A program made the position numbers and the translations under genes. From contig JBOFYY010000156.1 of the NCBI GenBank assembly GCA_051654905.1, positions 186,001-250,000 of the forward strand: 64,000 nucleotides of DNA, in the 5' to 3' direction. Position 1 is the first letter of the stretch. Every line of letters begins with the position of its first letter. Under the pieces are notes generated by a model. It worked only from the letters and a program-made list of their open reading frames with translations, searched no databases and was not told where the DNA came from. Below, piece after piece: positions 35,540-44,846 of this stretch. The stretch is from JBOFIQ01 sp051654905 (GTDB lineage: Bacteria; Actinomycetota; Actinomycetes; Propionibacteriales; Propionibacteriaceae).

Positions 35540-36225
35540 CGCTCTTGCTCCACAGTTTTGTCTTCGCGAATTGCGTAGACCATGTCGCAGGCAGCTAAAA
35601 CATCATCATCATGACTAACCACAAGAGCAGCTTTCTCTTGCTCGTGCACATAGTTAGTAATGACCTGAACCATCACCTTTCGCCACACTGCATCTAGCCC
35701 ACTGGTTGGCTCATCTAAAACTAGGATGGGGGCTTGCGACAGTACTGCTCTTACCAACTGCACCCGCTGACATTGCCCACCAGATAGCGCAGTTGGAAGA
35801 TGCTGCAATAGTTCCTTTACTCCTAGTAGTTCAGCAATATCACTGCTATCAGCAGCAGTTACTGTTACTCCTGCTATTGCACTACCAACACGGATATTTT
35901 CCCATGCTGTCAAGACTTCAACCAAGCCATTGTTTTGTAAAACTTGGGCAAAAGTATGAGCCCGAAGTTGCTCACGTTTCGAAGGAGGTAATAACCCTAA
36001 TTCCTGCGAACCGATAGCAACAGTGCCTTGCAACGGAGCCTGCCGAGCGGTAAGTACCCGCAACAAACTGGATTTACCTGACCCAGATGGTCCGCAGATC
36101 CCTATAAGTTTTCCGGCCGGAATATCAAGCTTTTTACAAGTTAGCAACGGTACTGCAGTAGCTCCTTCGCCAACAATAAGATCTCTAGCTACCAATAGAT
36201 ATGAACTAGCCGATTCACTAATCAC
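35536..36225 (-). CDS. ABC transporter ATP-binding protein (MacB/LolD type)
   Basis: 229 residues, a single ABC domain. Walker A GICGPSGSGKSSLLRVL lies near residue 42, the signature LSGGQCQRVQLVRAVL near 147, Walker B ILVLDEPTSGLD and the H-loop VVSHDDD after it. The insertion of an aromatic-less X-loop and the short length match the MacB/LolD subfamily that pairs with FtsX permeases. It overlaps its permease gene by four bases. Confidence 0.9.
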   Translation of the reverse strand: MISESASSYLLVARDLIVGEGATAVPLLTCKKLDIPAGKLIGICGPSGSGKSSLLRVLTARQAPLQGTVAIGSQELGLLPPSKREQLRAHTFAQVLQNNGLVEVLTAWENIRVGSAIAGVTVTAADSSDIAELLGVKELLQHLPTALSGGQCQRVQLVRAVLSQAPILVLDEPTSGLDAVWRKVMVQVITNYVHEQEKAALVVSHDDDVLAACDMVYAIREDKTVEQER

Positions 36226-36445
36226 GAGCCCCTCGAAAAGTCAAATATTTTCACCAATTAGCTCAAAGCTTAGCTGCATCATTGACTGTAACTAATGAAT
36301 TTTATTAGGTTTCCAGAGAAAACTTACAGAAATACTATTTCCGCAATGGATATGGCCCCATTTTTGCAACTGCTAAACCATCAAGAATAAGTATTCAGCA
36401 CACACACCTGCGACATCACAAATCTGTCCCAGCTATAGCACAGCT
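36226..36445. other. Intergenic region without recognised features
   Basis: 220 bases, AT-rich, between the ABC ATPase start and the stop of the following GNAT gene on the same strand. It should hold the promoter of the ABC-bPH_2 operon, but no box pair stands out. No RNA gene, repeat or ORF is supported. Confidence 0.4.
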
Positions 36446-37282
36446 TTAAGCTAATGCGCTCCACGTGAGAGAGATCATCTCAACCAGATCAGTAAAACCT
36501 TCTGCAGTAAAAAGAGTCAGCGCACCCTCATTATCAATCTCTGTGGTTAATCGAGTTAGTGGGCAAGACTGCAATTCAGCCAGCGCAGCTCGTAACAGCG
36601 ATCTGCCAATCCCCTGTCGCCGAGCAGATTCCGCCACACCTAAATAGTCGATATAGCCCACTCCGTCAGCCTGAATAACCGCAGCAATATAGCCCAAGCC
36701 CCTACCATCTACCAGGAGAATTCGATCCTGGGCAAACATCTCATCAACAGACAAGTACGCCCCTGGAAATATTTTCCCATGGAGATTAGCGATCAAATCC
36801 ACATCGCTACGGTGAGCCCGACGATAGGCACCCATAGGCTCCCTAACTACTTTGCCTGACACTCGCGTACATGACACCGCTGGTTGCGTAGATTTTACCC
36901 AGCCGTACTTCTCCAAGCCCTCAATAACTATGTTATTGATTGCAGGGAAAAAGCCTTTCACTTTTTCGCATTGCAGATCCCGACAAGCACGGTCGAGAAG
37001 CTGTGCGATCTCGTCGTCAAAGTCGCCCTCGATCCACGGGCCATACATCCAAGCACAGCTCCGGTCATCTTCCCACTCGAAGCAAACCTCACACCGAATT
37101 TGCCCGTTATGCGTAAGAAAACTCAACGAATCAGTCCATACTGGATCAAGATCCTCTAGCTCATCGCCTGTCGCTTGTGCATCAAGATCCAGATGTGCGC
37201 AAGCTGAATTACGTAGTTTCTGCTTTGTCCAGATAAAGTTCAGAAGTTCTTCTCTGCAAGGATCCTCTACGAAGGTTTCCAT
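36446..37282 (-). CDS. GNAT family N-acetyltransferase with N-terminal extension
   Basis: 278 residues. The C-terminal half (from about 148) is a standard GNAT domain: YRRAHRSDVDLIANLHGKIFP, then GYIDYLGVAESARRQGIGRS with the acetyl-CoA loop RRQGIG, then TEIDNEGALTLFTAEGF. The N-terminal 145 residues contain FEWEDDRSCAWMYGPW and could be a second, degenerate GNAT-like fold, as in tandem acetyltransferases. Acceptor unknown. It is divergent from the ABC exporter pair. Confidence 0.8.
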   Translation of the reverse strand: METFVEDPCREELLNFIWTKQKLRNSACAHLDLDAQATGDELEDLDPVWTDSLSFLTHNGQIRCEVCFEWEDDRSCAWMYGPWIEGDFDDEIAQLLDRACRDLQCEKVKGFFPAINNIVIEGLEKYGWVKSTQPAVSCTRVSGKVVREPMGAYRRAHRSDVDLIANLHGKIFPGAYLSVDEMFAQDRILLVDGRGLGYIAAVIQADGVGYIDYLGVAESARRQGIGRSLLRAALAELQSCPLTRLTTEIDNEGALTLFTAEGFTDLVEMISLTWSALA

Positions 37283-37403
37283 GACCGCTCTCTCTTTATT
37301 CCTTACTCACTCACTATAACCATCAAAGCTCATTATCTTCAGCCACAATAAATTAGTACCTCTGGAAACCCTGGCCATCAAATAATTGAAACTATTAATT
37401 CAG

Positions 37404-37438
37404 TTGCAGAAGAAAACTGTCCAAGATACGCTCACTTT
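37404..37438 (+). promoter_or_regulatory. Promoter of the ABC exporter pair, leaderless
   Basis: TTGCAG (37404-37409), a 17-base spacer and TACGCT (37427-37432) form a good promoter. Six bases later lies the GTG start at 37439, so the message should begin at its start codon. Confidence 0.6.
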
Positions 37439-39268
37439 GTGCTTAGATTACAACGAATGTGGCTTCATTTTCGCCTATGGTGGCGAGCAAGCCCGTGGCT
37501 TACGATAGCGATGCTGCTCATTTCTATCGGCGATTCATTGCTGTTGTATTTATCTATAGTAGTTCAAGCAAAACTCATCGACACAGTCACCACTGAACCA
37601 AGGTGGGACAAAATCTGGCCAAATATCTTACTTTTCGTCCTAATACTTGCCGCAGTACCAGTACGCCGCTGCCTTCACGAAATAGTACAAAGCCAGTTCC
37701 AAGTAAAATATTTTTCCCAGTTTCAAACTCTTTTAGCTGAAGCAGCACTCGCTCCGCATGGAATTGAAGAACTAGAAGATCCTCAACGATCCGCCGAGCT
37801 GAAAGCACTATCATCTGAATCTAGATCTTGGTATTCCTTTTACAACATTGCCATGACAGCTGAATTGATAGGTTACCGACTTGCTGGAGTTGCAGCTCTT
37901 ATCATCGTTGCTAAATGGAATATCTGGATTGCTTTAGCTGTTGCTGCTATAACTATTATAGCTGGACATACATTTATCTCTTATCTCAAAAATATTATTG
38001 ACGAGTTTTTAAATACCAGTGCTACCAGCAGACAACATTCAGAATATCTTCGCAAACTTACCACCAATCAAAAAGCTGGCAAGGAAGTCCGACTCTTTGG
38101 ACTTACTGATATTTTTGTTACTCGTTTTTCCGATAGTTGGCTCGAATCTCTAACCCAAGTCTGGAAAAATCGAAATAAAAAGTTTATACCTTCAGCAATA
38201 GCTAATGTTCTAGCCGTTTTAGCGATAGCTATAGCGATTACTTATATTATCCATCAAGGATTCAATAGTGTAATTACTTTAGGTACGAGTATTGCGCTAA
38301 TCAGAGCAGTCATAGGATTACAAGGTTTTGACTCTATGGGTGATTCACAGATTCATGTTGCTCGCGCCGAATCATATGCGACGAAATTAGTCGAGTTACG
38401 TATAGCTGCTGGCTTGGGTGGTATCCCCCCTCGCGAACAGCAACAGCAACCATCTCTAGCTCAGCCAAAAGCAAGTAAAGCTGCAAATATTTGCTTCCAA
38501 AATGTATCTTTCTCCTACCCCGGTAGGAAAACTAAAGTATTTAATGGACTGAATCTCGAGATTCCTGCAGGGCAACATGTTGCTATTGTTGGCGTCAACG
38601 GTGCCGGAAAATCTACTCTCATTAAATTAATGACCGGGCTATATGCTCCAAGTTCTGGTTCTATCACTATCGATGGAGTAGATCCCAGAACCAGCGATGA
38701 AGCTCGTTGTCGAGTGGCAGTGGTATTCCAAGATTTCATTCGCTACGAATTGAGTTTACGGGACAATATCGCTCTAGAAGTAGCCTCTAATAAAGATGTT
38801 GAAAAGGCTTTATTCGATGCTGCTGGCGAATCCATCCTTGCTCGCTTAGACAATAATTGGGACACAATATTAGCCACTGGATATTCTGGTGGTACTGATC
38901 TATCCGGCGGACAATGGCAACGAATAGCTTTAGCTCGCGCTTTTGCTGCCGCCAATAATGGCGCCGGAATACTTGCACTAGATGAGCCTACTGCTGCGCT
39001 AGACATTCGAGCTGAAGCCGAACTTTTTGATCGCTTTCTTGATGCTACTGACGGCATCACCAGCATTTTAATCTCGCATCGACTTAGCTCAGTACGTAAT
39101 GCTGATCGCATCATTGTGATTGATGCTGGTCGCGTAATCGAAGATGGCACTCACGAACAGTTACTATCTGCCCAAGGAATCTACGCAACTATGTTCACTA
39201 CTCAGGCAGCGCGCTTTGCTCAAACTGGTGATATCGAAGACGCGACAACGGAGACAACCCGTGGCTGA
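37439..39268 (+). CDS. ABC exporter half-transporter A (permease-ATPase)
   Basis: 609 residues. Six membrane helices in the first 310 residues, then a complete ATPase domain: Walker A GVNGAGKSTLIKLMTG, the motif VVFQDFIRYELSLRDNIAL, signature LSGGQWQRIALARA, Walker B ILALDEPTAALD and H-loop LISHRLSS. The FQDFxRYELSLRDN motif is common in actinobacterial exporters linked to peptides and natural products. It overlaps the next half-transporter by eight bases and likely forms a heterodimer with it. Both catalytic Glu residues are present. Codon use is AT-leaning. Confidence 0.88.
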   Translation: MLRLQRMWLHFRLWWRASPWLTIAMLLISIGDSLLLYLSIVVQAKLIDTVTTEPRWDKIWPNILLFVLILAAVPVRRCLHEIVQSQFQVKYFSQFQTLLAEAALAPHGIEELEDPQRSAELKALSSESRSWYSFYNIAMTAELIGYRLAGVAALIIVAKWNIWIALAVAAITIIAGHTFISYLKNIIDEFLNTSATSRQHSEYLRKLTTNQKAGKEVRLFGLTDIFVTRFSDSWLESLTQVWKNRNKKFIPSAIANVLAVLAIAIAITYIIHQGFNSVITLGTSIALIRAVIGLQGFDSMGDSQIHVARAESYATKLVELRIAAGLGGIPPREQQQQPSLAQPKASKAANICFQNVSFSYPGRKTKVFNGLNLEIPAGQHVAIVGVNGAGKSTLIKLMTGLYAPSSGSITIDGVDPRTSDEARCRVAVVFQDFIRYELSLRDNIALEVASNKDVEKALFDAAGESILARLDNNWDTILATGYSGGTDLSGGQWQRIALARAFAAANNGAGILALDEPTAALDIRAEAELFDRFLDATDGITSILISHRLSSVRNADRIIVIDAGRVIEDGTHEQLLSAQGIYATMFTTQAARFAQTGDIEDATTETTRG

Positions 39269-41090
39269 AGAAATTGACGTACTAAAAAGTGACCACCCAT
39301 TTCGTTCCTGGTGCGGAGATATCGCTTTCATTTTGCGTACTTGCTTTCACATTTCACCAGTTGCTTGTCTACTCACTTTTGCAGAAACTATTGCCCGAGT
39401 AGTCAATGCTTTAGCTCCAATAATTTATGGCATGCTTGCTACAGCCTTCGTCAACCACGACCACAGATTACTAATAGCAGCACTTGTACTTAGTATCATA
39501 AGTTTTGGGGCATCTTCACTACTTTCACTTTTTGGACTCCAATTCCGCATCACTATGCACGATAAATGTAGTCTTTGGTTTGATGAAAAAATTGCAAAAA
39601 TTTCTGGAATCGCTCCCACTCTAGAACATTTAGAACGCCCCGAATATGCTAAACAAGTCCAGATTTTGCACGATAAACGTGGCACCCTGGGAGATGCTTT
39701 CAATACTTTCGCTAATTGTATTCACAATTTATCTGCGCCAATAGTTTCTCTAATAATTGCGTTAGGCATTGATTGGCGAATGATTTTTATTGCCATAATT
39801 GGGCTTAGCTATACATTAATAACTAAAAAGACTACCCAATGGGATAGCGCCGCCGAAGATACTGCTGCCGAACCAGGAAAACTTACCGAGCATCTACAAC
39901 AACTTGTGCTTGACCCTACTGCTGCTGGCGAAATTAGAGTTTTCAAAGCTCGCCAAACGCTCTTAACTAGAATAACAAAAGCTAGCGCCGCCTGGCGAGA
40001 ACCAGATGCTAAAGCTACCGTAAAATCCTCACTAGCATTACTAGCGCTTGGGCTAGCTTATTTTCTAGTCTTTGGAGCAGTACTAGCTTGGATGGGATGG
40101 GATTTAGTTAATGGCAAAGTCAGCATCGGCCATTACGCCGCTGCAATTGCTTTAGGAGCAACTTTCCGACAGCAATTTACATGGATCGTTTCTACTATTC
40201 AGCAGCTAGCTAAAGTCAATCGCTCAGTAGCCAGATATCGTTGGCTAGAAAAATATGTTGACAAAGCAGTCGCCTCGCATAGCGGAGCCATTGCTCCACC
40301 AAAAACTTTGCGCCAAGGAATCACTTTTGACCACGTCACCTTCTGCTATCCCGGCAGTGACAAGATTGCACTATCTGATATTTGTTTAGATCTTCCCGCA
40401 GGCAGTGTTATAGCTATTGTCGGAGAAAATGGCGCCGGTAAATCAACGCTCATTAAAGCTTTAACTGGTATGTACGATATTGCTAGCGGTGAAATTCGTA
40501 TTGATGGCGTTGCATTACCGAAACTGGATTTAGCAAAGTGGCGCGAGCGCTGTAGCGGGGCATTCCAAGATCATTTCGAATTCGAGCTAACTGCGCGCGA
40601 AGCAATTAGCATCGGCGATTTAGATAACCTCGATAACGATACTGAAATCCTCCGAGCTATCCATGATGCTGGCGCCGATGATATTTTGCCAGCTTTACCA
40701 AACGGATTAGATACCCAGCTGGGAGCTAGCTGGGAAGATGGTGTTGGTTTATCTGGAGGCCAATGGCAACGACTCGCTATTGCCCGCGGCATGATGCGAC
40801 GCTCTCCGTTGCTACTTGTTCTCGACGAGCCAACTTCCGCACTCGATGCCGTAACTGAAGATCGGCTATTTTCCGGTTATCTCAGTGCTGCCCAGCGCGC
40901 TCAGCGACGAGGAGCGATCACTATTTTAGTGACGCATCGCTTCTCAACTGCCAGCTCAGCTGACAGCATGATCGTCATGGAGCATGGTCGCATCATAGAA
41001 ACTGGCACCCACAACGATCTGATTGCCAAAGGTGGCATTTACGCCGAACTATACGGATTACAAGCTCGCGGATATGCCCCAAGTAGCTAG
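39261..41090 (+). CDS. ABC exporter half-transporter B (permease-ATPase)
   Basis: 609 residues from the GTG at 39261, which has GGAGA seven bases upstream; the longer frame from 39144 lies wholly within the preceding gene. Same plan as partner A: six helices, then Walker A GENGAGKSTLIKALTG, FQDHFEFELTAREAISIGD, signature LSGGQWQRLAIARG, Walker B LLVLDEPTSALD and H-loop LVTHRFST. No peptidase C39 domain is present in either half. No small precursor-peptide gene is visible beside the pair. Ends before a strong terminator. Confidence 0.88.
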   Translation: MAEEIDVLKSDHPFRSWCGDIAFILRTCFHISPVACLLTFAETIARVVNALAPIIYGMLATAFVNHDHRLLIAALVLSIISFGASSLLSLFGLQFRITMHDKCSLWFDEKIAKISGIAPTLEHLERPEYAKQVQILHDKRGTLGDAFNTFANCIHNLSAPIVSLIIALGIDWRMIFIAIIGLSYTLITKKTTQWDSAAEDTAAEPGKLTEHLQQLVLDPTAAGEIRVFKARQTLLTRITKASAAWREPDAKATVKSSLALLALGLAYFLVFGAVLAWMGWDLVNGKVSIGHYAAAIALGATFRQQFTWIVSTIQQLAKVNRSVARYRWLEKYVDKAVASHSGAIAPPKTLRQGITFDHVTFCYPGSDKIALSDICLDLPAGSVIAIVGENGAGKSTLIKALTGMYDIASGEIRIDGVALPKLDLAKWRERCSGAFQDHFEFELTAREAISIGDLDNLDNDTEILRAIHDAGADDILPALPNGLDTQLGASWEDGVGLSGGQWQRLAIARGMMRRSPLLLVLDEPTSALDAVTEDRLFSGYLSAAQRAQRRGAITILVTHRFSTASSADSMIVMEHGRIIETGTHNDLIAKGGIYAELYGLQARGYAPSS

Positions 41091-41120
41091 CCCATAGCAA
41101 CAGCGCGACGACAATAACTT

Positions 41121-41160
41121 CGTCTGCAACGCCATCATGTCTGTTACAGCTTTGGGGTAC
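41121..41160 (+). pseudogene. Fragment matching the tetR gene 3' part
   Basis: Bases 41128-41160 match 45279-45312 (inside the tetR gene) at all but two positions, with one base missing. Looser similarity extends a few bases upstream. It is a decayed remnant of a paralogous regulator gene, or the scar of a recombination event. Confidence 0.55.
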
Positions 41161-41180
41161 TAACTACCTCAGCAAATAAT

Positions 41181-41243
41181 TGTGGTCTAAGACTTAACCA
41201 GCAGTACCTTTATTAGACTGGTTAAGTCTTAGACCACAGTGTT
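41181..41243. terminator. Strong convergent terminator
   Basis: A perfect 21-base inverted repeat (41181-41201 with 41218-41238) with a 16-base loop is followed on the plus strand by GTGTTTTT. It lies between the exporter pair and the convergent response-regulator gene. Confidence 0.85.
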
Positions 41244-41272
41244 TTTCAATATTTAGTGGTTATCTCTAGTTT

Positions 41273-41890
41273 CTACAACCAGCCATTCTCAGTAGCTATA
41301 TAAATGACTTCAGCTCTATTCGCTGCCTCTAATTTGCCAATAGCAGATGACAAATAGTTGCGGATCGTTCCCTCAGATAGAAATATTTGCTTGGCTATTT
41401 CAGCAGCAGTAGCCCCACTACGACAGGCACGCAGTACTTGAGTTTCCTTCTCTGATAGCGGATTCGCCCCCATACTCAAACTAGCTGCCGCAAGTTCTGG
41501 ATCTACAATTCGTAGCCCCTGCGCTACCGAACGTATTGCTTCAATTAGCCGTTCCGCAGGCGCATCTTTAACCATGAACCCTACCGCGCCAGCTTCCATC
41601 GCTCGACGTAGATAGCCTGGCCGACCAAAGGTTGTGACAATAATGATTCGCGACAGCGGAGAAACTTTCAGTACCTGAGCGCTAGCATCGATCCCGTCGC
41701 TAGGGCCACCGCCATCGGGCATCTGCACATCCATCAGAATCACATCTGGTTTTAGTTGTTCAGCTAGCCTAATAGCTTCGGCAGTCGTACTTGCCTGCCC
41801 AACTACCTCAATATCATCCTCTAAACCCAGCATCGCAGCTAAGGCAGAGCAAATCAGTGATTGGTCATCAGCTACAAGTACCCTAATCAC
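41273..41890 (-). CDS. NarL/DesR-type response regulator
   Basis: 205 residues. The receiver domain has the acidic pair DD at 8-9, phospho-acceptor D54 in ILMDVQMPDGG and K near 108 (VKDAPAE). The C-terminal LuxR-type helix-turn-helix covers about 140-200 (LSEKETQVLRACRSGATAAEIA and SEGTIRNYLSS). It overlaps the histidine kinase gene by four bases. The pair resembles DesK-DesR and probably controls the ABC-2 exporter encoded in the same direction just upstream. Confidence 0.93.
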   Translation of the reverse strand: MIRVLVADDQSLICSALAAMLGLEDDIEVVGQASTTAEAIRLAEQLKPDVILMDVQMPDGGGPSDGIDASAQVLKVSPLSRIIIVTTFGRPGYLRRAMEAGAVGFMVKDAPAERLIEAIRSVAQGLRIVDPELAAASLSMGANPLSEKETQVLRACRSGATAAEIAKQIFLSEGTIRNYLSSAIGKLEAANRAEVIYIATENGWL

Positions 41891-43011
41891 GACTGCTCCT
41901 TACGCAAGATAACGCTAGTGCCTTCACTCGACGATACAACGCTGAGTGGCCCCCATTCTTGGCACCGTTTACGTAATCCTGCTATGCCGTTACCTTCAGA
42001 TCCGGTCATGCCTTTACCGTTATCTCGGACTATCAGCAAGTCATCAGTTATTTCTATCTCACAATGAGTTGCCTCCGAGTGCCTAATAATATTAGTAACG
42101 CACTCACGTAGTACATACCCCAACATTTGCGAGGTTTCTTCATCAAATGCCGGTAGCGCCGAAGGCGCAGTACAGCTAATACCGGCGGCAGCCAGCACCC
42201 TGGGAGCGTTGGCTAACTCTACGCTAAGACGTACTTGCCGTAGCCCTGCCGTCGTTGCCCGGACATCAGCTAACGCCTGAGTTGCAACTAGCCGCAACTG
42301 GGAAATTTCTCTATCTACTGCTGCTAAGTCTTTATCCAATAGCCGTTGAGCCAGATCAGCTTTTATAGCTATAACTGTAAGCGAATGCCCCAAAATATCG
42401 TGTAAATCTTGGCCAATACGTTCCCGTTCTCGAGCAACAGCAAGCTCCGCCGTTATACGTTTTTGCTCTTTTTCATAAATTCCCTTGCGCCGTTCCACTC
42501 GGATTCCACTTATTATCGAAAATCCCAGCACCATTGAACCAAAGACGAGAGCCATACCCTCTATATCAGGAGTGGGATAGCAGGTAATAGCAAAGTTAAC
42601 TAGCCCCAGTAGCAAAATTACGTAAAAAGCAATATCTAGTGGGATCAGCATGGCTATCGCAACTGCGATATAGAAGCTGAAATATGGAATTTCTCTGGGT
42701 TGATTCGCTGAGATGCTGGCACCTACTACCGCGACGACGAGAGCTCCTAGCCATAGCAATCGCTGAAAAAATCTCCATTCAACGGCTAATCCAAGCCCTA
42801 GATAAAATACAGCGACTAGCAAAATCCAGGCAACGGCAACTGTCTTGCTTTCTAAAGAGCTAGATCTATTCAAAACATAATAGATCGGTATACCTAACCA
42901 AATAAGCCCAAAGATATACCGCCATAGACCCTGATATTTCATTCGGACGAACCAGTGCTGACCAGCAGCTGCCGAGTTGTATGCCGGAGCGGACCAATCC
43001 ATATTTTTCAT
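41887..43011 (-). CDS. DesK-like sensor histidine kinase
   Basis: 374 residues from the ATG at 43011; in-frame TTG and GTG codons lie just before it. Five or six membrane helices (about 33-170) without a large outer domain form the sensor. The HisKA_3 box REREREIG-type stretch is RERERIGQDLHDILGHSL with His near 204. The ATPase domain has RECVTNIIRHSEA and VRDNGKGMTGSEGNGIAGL. Such kinases sense membrane state or membrane-active compounds. It is 12 bases downstream of the ABC-2 permease. Confidence 0.92.
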   Translation of the reverse strand: MKNMDWSAPAYNSAAAGQHWFVRMKYQGLWRYIFGLIWLGIPIYYVLNRSSSLESKTVAVAWILLVAVFYLGLGLAVEWRFFQRLLWLGALVVAVVGASISANQPREIPYFSFYIAVAIAMLIPLDIAFYVILLLGLVNFAITCYPTPDIEGMALVFGSMVLGFSIISGIRVERRKGIYEKEQKRITAELAVARERERIGQDLHDILGHSLTVIAIKADLAQRLLDKDLAAVDREISQLRLVATQALADVRATTAGLRQVRLSVELANAPRVLAAAGISCTAPSALPAFDEETSQMLGYVLRECVTNIIRHSEATHCEIEITDDLLIVRDNGKGMTGSEGNGIAGLRKRCQEWGPLSVVSSSEGTSVILRKEQS

Positions 43012-43023
43012 CACCAAAATATT

Positions 43024-43785
43024 CTAATCGCGCTTCAGCGCAGCTTTTCGGTAAGCAATTACCCCGACTAGCGCGAAAATACCGGCCCAAGCAGCAATGA
43101 CTAGCACTCCGGCTCCAGGGAACTCGACTGAATCAGCCGCAAAGGGGAACCGCCCTAGTTCTCCGATCCAATAGCTTGGAAGACATTTACCAACGCGTTG
43201 TACCCAATTTGGGAAAAACTCCAGAGGCAGCCATAATCCACCAAGCATTGATAATGTTAGTACCAGCAAAGTATTAAGAGCCTGCGCCGCAGCCGCCTTA
43301 AATAACAAGCCAACAGTCAACCCCAAAATAATCATTGGAATTAACCCGACAAGGGATAACCCGATAGAAATAACTGTTTGCCTTGCAGATATTTCTACCC
43401 CGCTAAGATAGCCGGCAGCATAAACTAGCGTTAGCGCGGGAATAATCACCACCACCGAGGTAATAATTTTTGCTATTAGGAACTCTTGGGGACGCAGTGC
43501 GGTGGTCATCAACTGCTGAAACCAGCCTGAAGATCTCTCACTTTGGATTAACCCACCACTACTTATAGCAGCACCCAGACCACCATAAACTGACATAGAA
43601 ATCATCATGCTTCTACGAATTTCACTAGCTTCCGGAGCAGAGCTGTAGGCACTACCCATCATTAGATATATAACTAATGGTAATGCCAGCGTAAAAACCA
43701 AAAAAGAAATATTACTAAAATTTATTTTTATAGATCGATAGGTATACCCAAATAATCGAGCAACCATTGTCTTCATATTAGCCAT
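43024..43785 (-). CDS. ABC-2 type transporter permease
   Basis: 253 residues, six membrane helices, with the ABC-2 membrane-protein pattern: an early helix FLVFTLALPLVIYLMMG, the loop LIQSERSSGWFQQLMTTALRP, and the late motif GGLWLPLEFFPNWVQ. It should dimerise and pair with the ATPase encoded nine bases upstream. Exporters of this type, with DesKR-like regulators, often remove lipids, antibiotics or peptides. Substrate unknown. Confidence 0.9.
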   Translation of the reverse strand: MANMKTMVARLFGYTYRSIKINFSNISFLVFTLALPLVIYLMMGSAYSSAPEASEIRRSMMISMSVYGGLGAAISSGGLIQSERSSGWFQQLMTTALRPQEFLIAKIITSVVVIIPALTLVYAAGYLSGVEISARQTVISIGLSLVGLIPMIILGLTVGLLFKAAAAQALNTLLVLTLSMLGGLWLPLEFFPNWVQRVGKCLPSYWIGELGRFPFAADSVEFPGAGVLVIAAWAGIFALVGVIAYRKAALKRD

Positions 43786-43794
43786 AGCTATCCC

Positions 43795-44673
43795 CTAAAC
43801 CCTGTTCGTAAGTTCGATAAAGGCTTCTTCTAAAGTAGTCGTTGCTATTTCAATATCATGAATATCTGAAAAAGTTATTAGCGTCCGCAGCGTATCATCA
43901 GACCGTGAGCTACGTAACGAAATTCGAGAGTTTGTTTTAGCTACACTTACCACACCGGGTAAGTCCTGCCAGTTGCGAATAGTTTCGGTGGAAAAACTTA
44001 TTACTCGTCCGGTTACCTCCTGCTTAATCTGGCTGCCAGTACCGTCGGTAATAACTTTCCCTTTTTGCATCACAATTATTCGCTTAGCAAATTCGTCAGC
44101 CTCATCTAAATAGTGAGTTGTAAAAATTATCGTACGTCCTGTATTGGCAAAATTAGCCATAGTAGCCCAGAATCGATGCCGCCCTTCGACATCGATACCT
44201 ACCGTTGGCTCATCTAGCACAATAAGTTTTGGGTTAGCTATAAGAGCAAGCGCTAACCGGACTTTTTGAAACTGCCCGCCAGAAAGTTTAGCTATCTTAG
44301 TTTTAAGAAAATCAGCAAGATCGACTTGCTCAATAACCTCATCAAGTGACATCGGAGCCGCACAAATACCTCGATATAGTTTTAGCAAATTCAGCACATT
44401 CACATCGCTAAGAAGCGCTCCATTTTGCAGCATTACCCCAATATCACCTTGACGCACTGCGGCGATAGGATCCTTGCCAAAAACTTTAACAGTTCCAGAA
44501 GTTGGCTTAGTTAGTCCTAATATCATTTCCACAGTAGTGGATTTACCTGCCCCGTTAGGTCCTAAAAGTGCAACTATTTCGCCTTGCTGGATAGTTAGAT
44601 TCAATCGATCTACCGCAGTAATTTTGCTATATGCCTTAGTGAGATCAATTATCTCGATTACGGGGGTTGCCAT
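43795..44673 (-). CDS. ABC-2 type transporter ATP-binding protein
   Basis: 292 residues. Walker A LLGPNGAGKSTTVEMILG near 37, signature LSGGQFQKVRLALAL, Walker B LIVLDEPTVGID and H-loop FTTHYLDEADEFA are all intact. The C-terminal 80 residues form the extra domain seen in drug-type (DrrA/NatA-like) ATPases. First gene of a four-gene minus-strand operon with permease, kinase and regulator. Confidence 0.92.
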   Translation of the reverse strand: MATPVIEIIDLTKAYSKITAVDRLNLTIQQGEIVALLGPNGAGKSTTVEMILGLTKPTSGTVKVFGKDPIAAVRQGDIGVMLQNGALLSDVNVLNLLKLYRGICAAPMSLDEVIEQVDLADFLKTKIAKLSGGQFQKVRLALALIANPKLIVLDEPTVGIDVEGRHRFWATMANFANTGRTIIFTTHYLDEADEFAKRIIVMQKGKVITDGTGSQIKQEVTGRVISFSTETIRNWQDLPGVVSVAKTNSRISLRSSRSDDTLRTLITFSDIHDIEIATTTLEEAFIELTNRV

Positions 44674-44731
44674 AGCTAAAGTCTTTCGCTGCTAACAGAT
44701 CTTTTCTAGAGCGTAATATCACCGACATAAC

Positions 44732-44745
44732 ATGACAGATGTCAT
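44732..44745. promoter_or_regulatory. Inverted repeat in the exporter/tetR divergent region
   Basis: ATGACA and TGTCAT (44732-44737, 44740-44745) are perfect 6-base arms two bases apart, midway between the divergent ATPase and tetR starts. It could bind the DesR-like regulator or the TetR protein. There is no direct evidence for either. Confidence 0.35.
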
Positions 44746-44820
44746 ACCGGTTGCAAGCGAGCGATAGATAAGCCCGAGGAGCAGGCACAAAACTACTTTA
44801 GTAATTATCGTTAACAATTC

Positions 44821-44846
44821 ATTAAACAGTTGTTTAATCTTGGCTC
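44821..44846 (+). promoter_or_regulatory. tetR promoter with overlapping operator
   Basis: Eight-base arms ATTAAACA and TGTTTAAT (44821-44828, 44831-44838) form a perfect 18-base palindrome. Its right end contains TTTAAT, a -10-like box eight bases before the ATG at 44847. A TetR dimer site over its own promoter is the usual autoregulation layout. Confidence 0.6.

Noticed and set aside
39144..39260. Longer N-terminus for the second half-exporter
   Set aside because: It lies entirely inside the first half-exporter gene; the GTG at 39261 has its own ribosome binding site.
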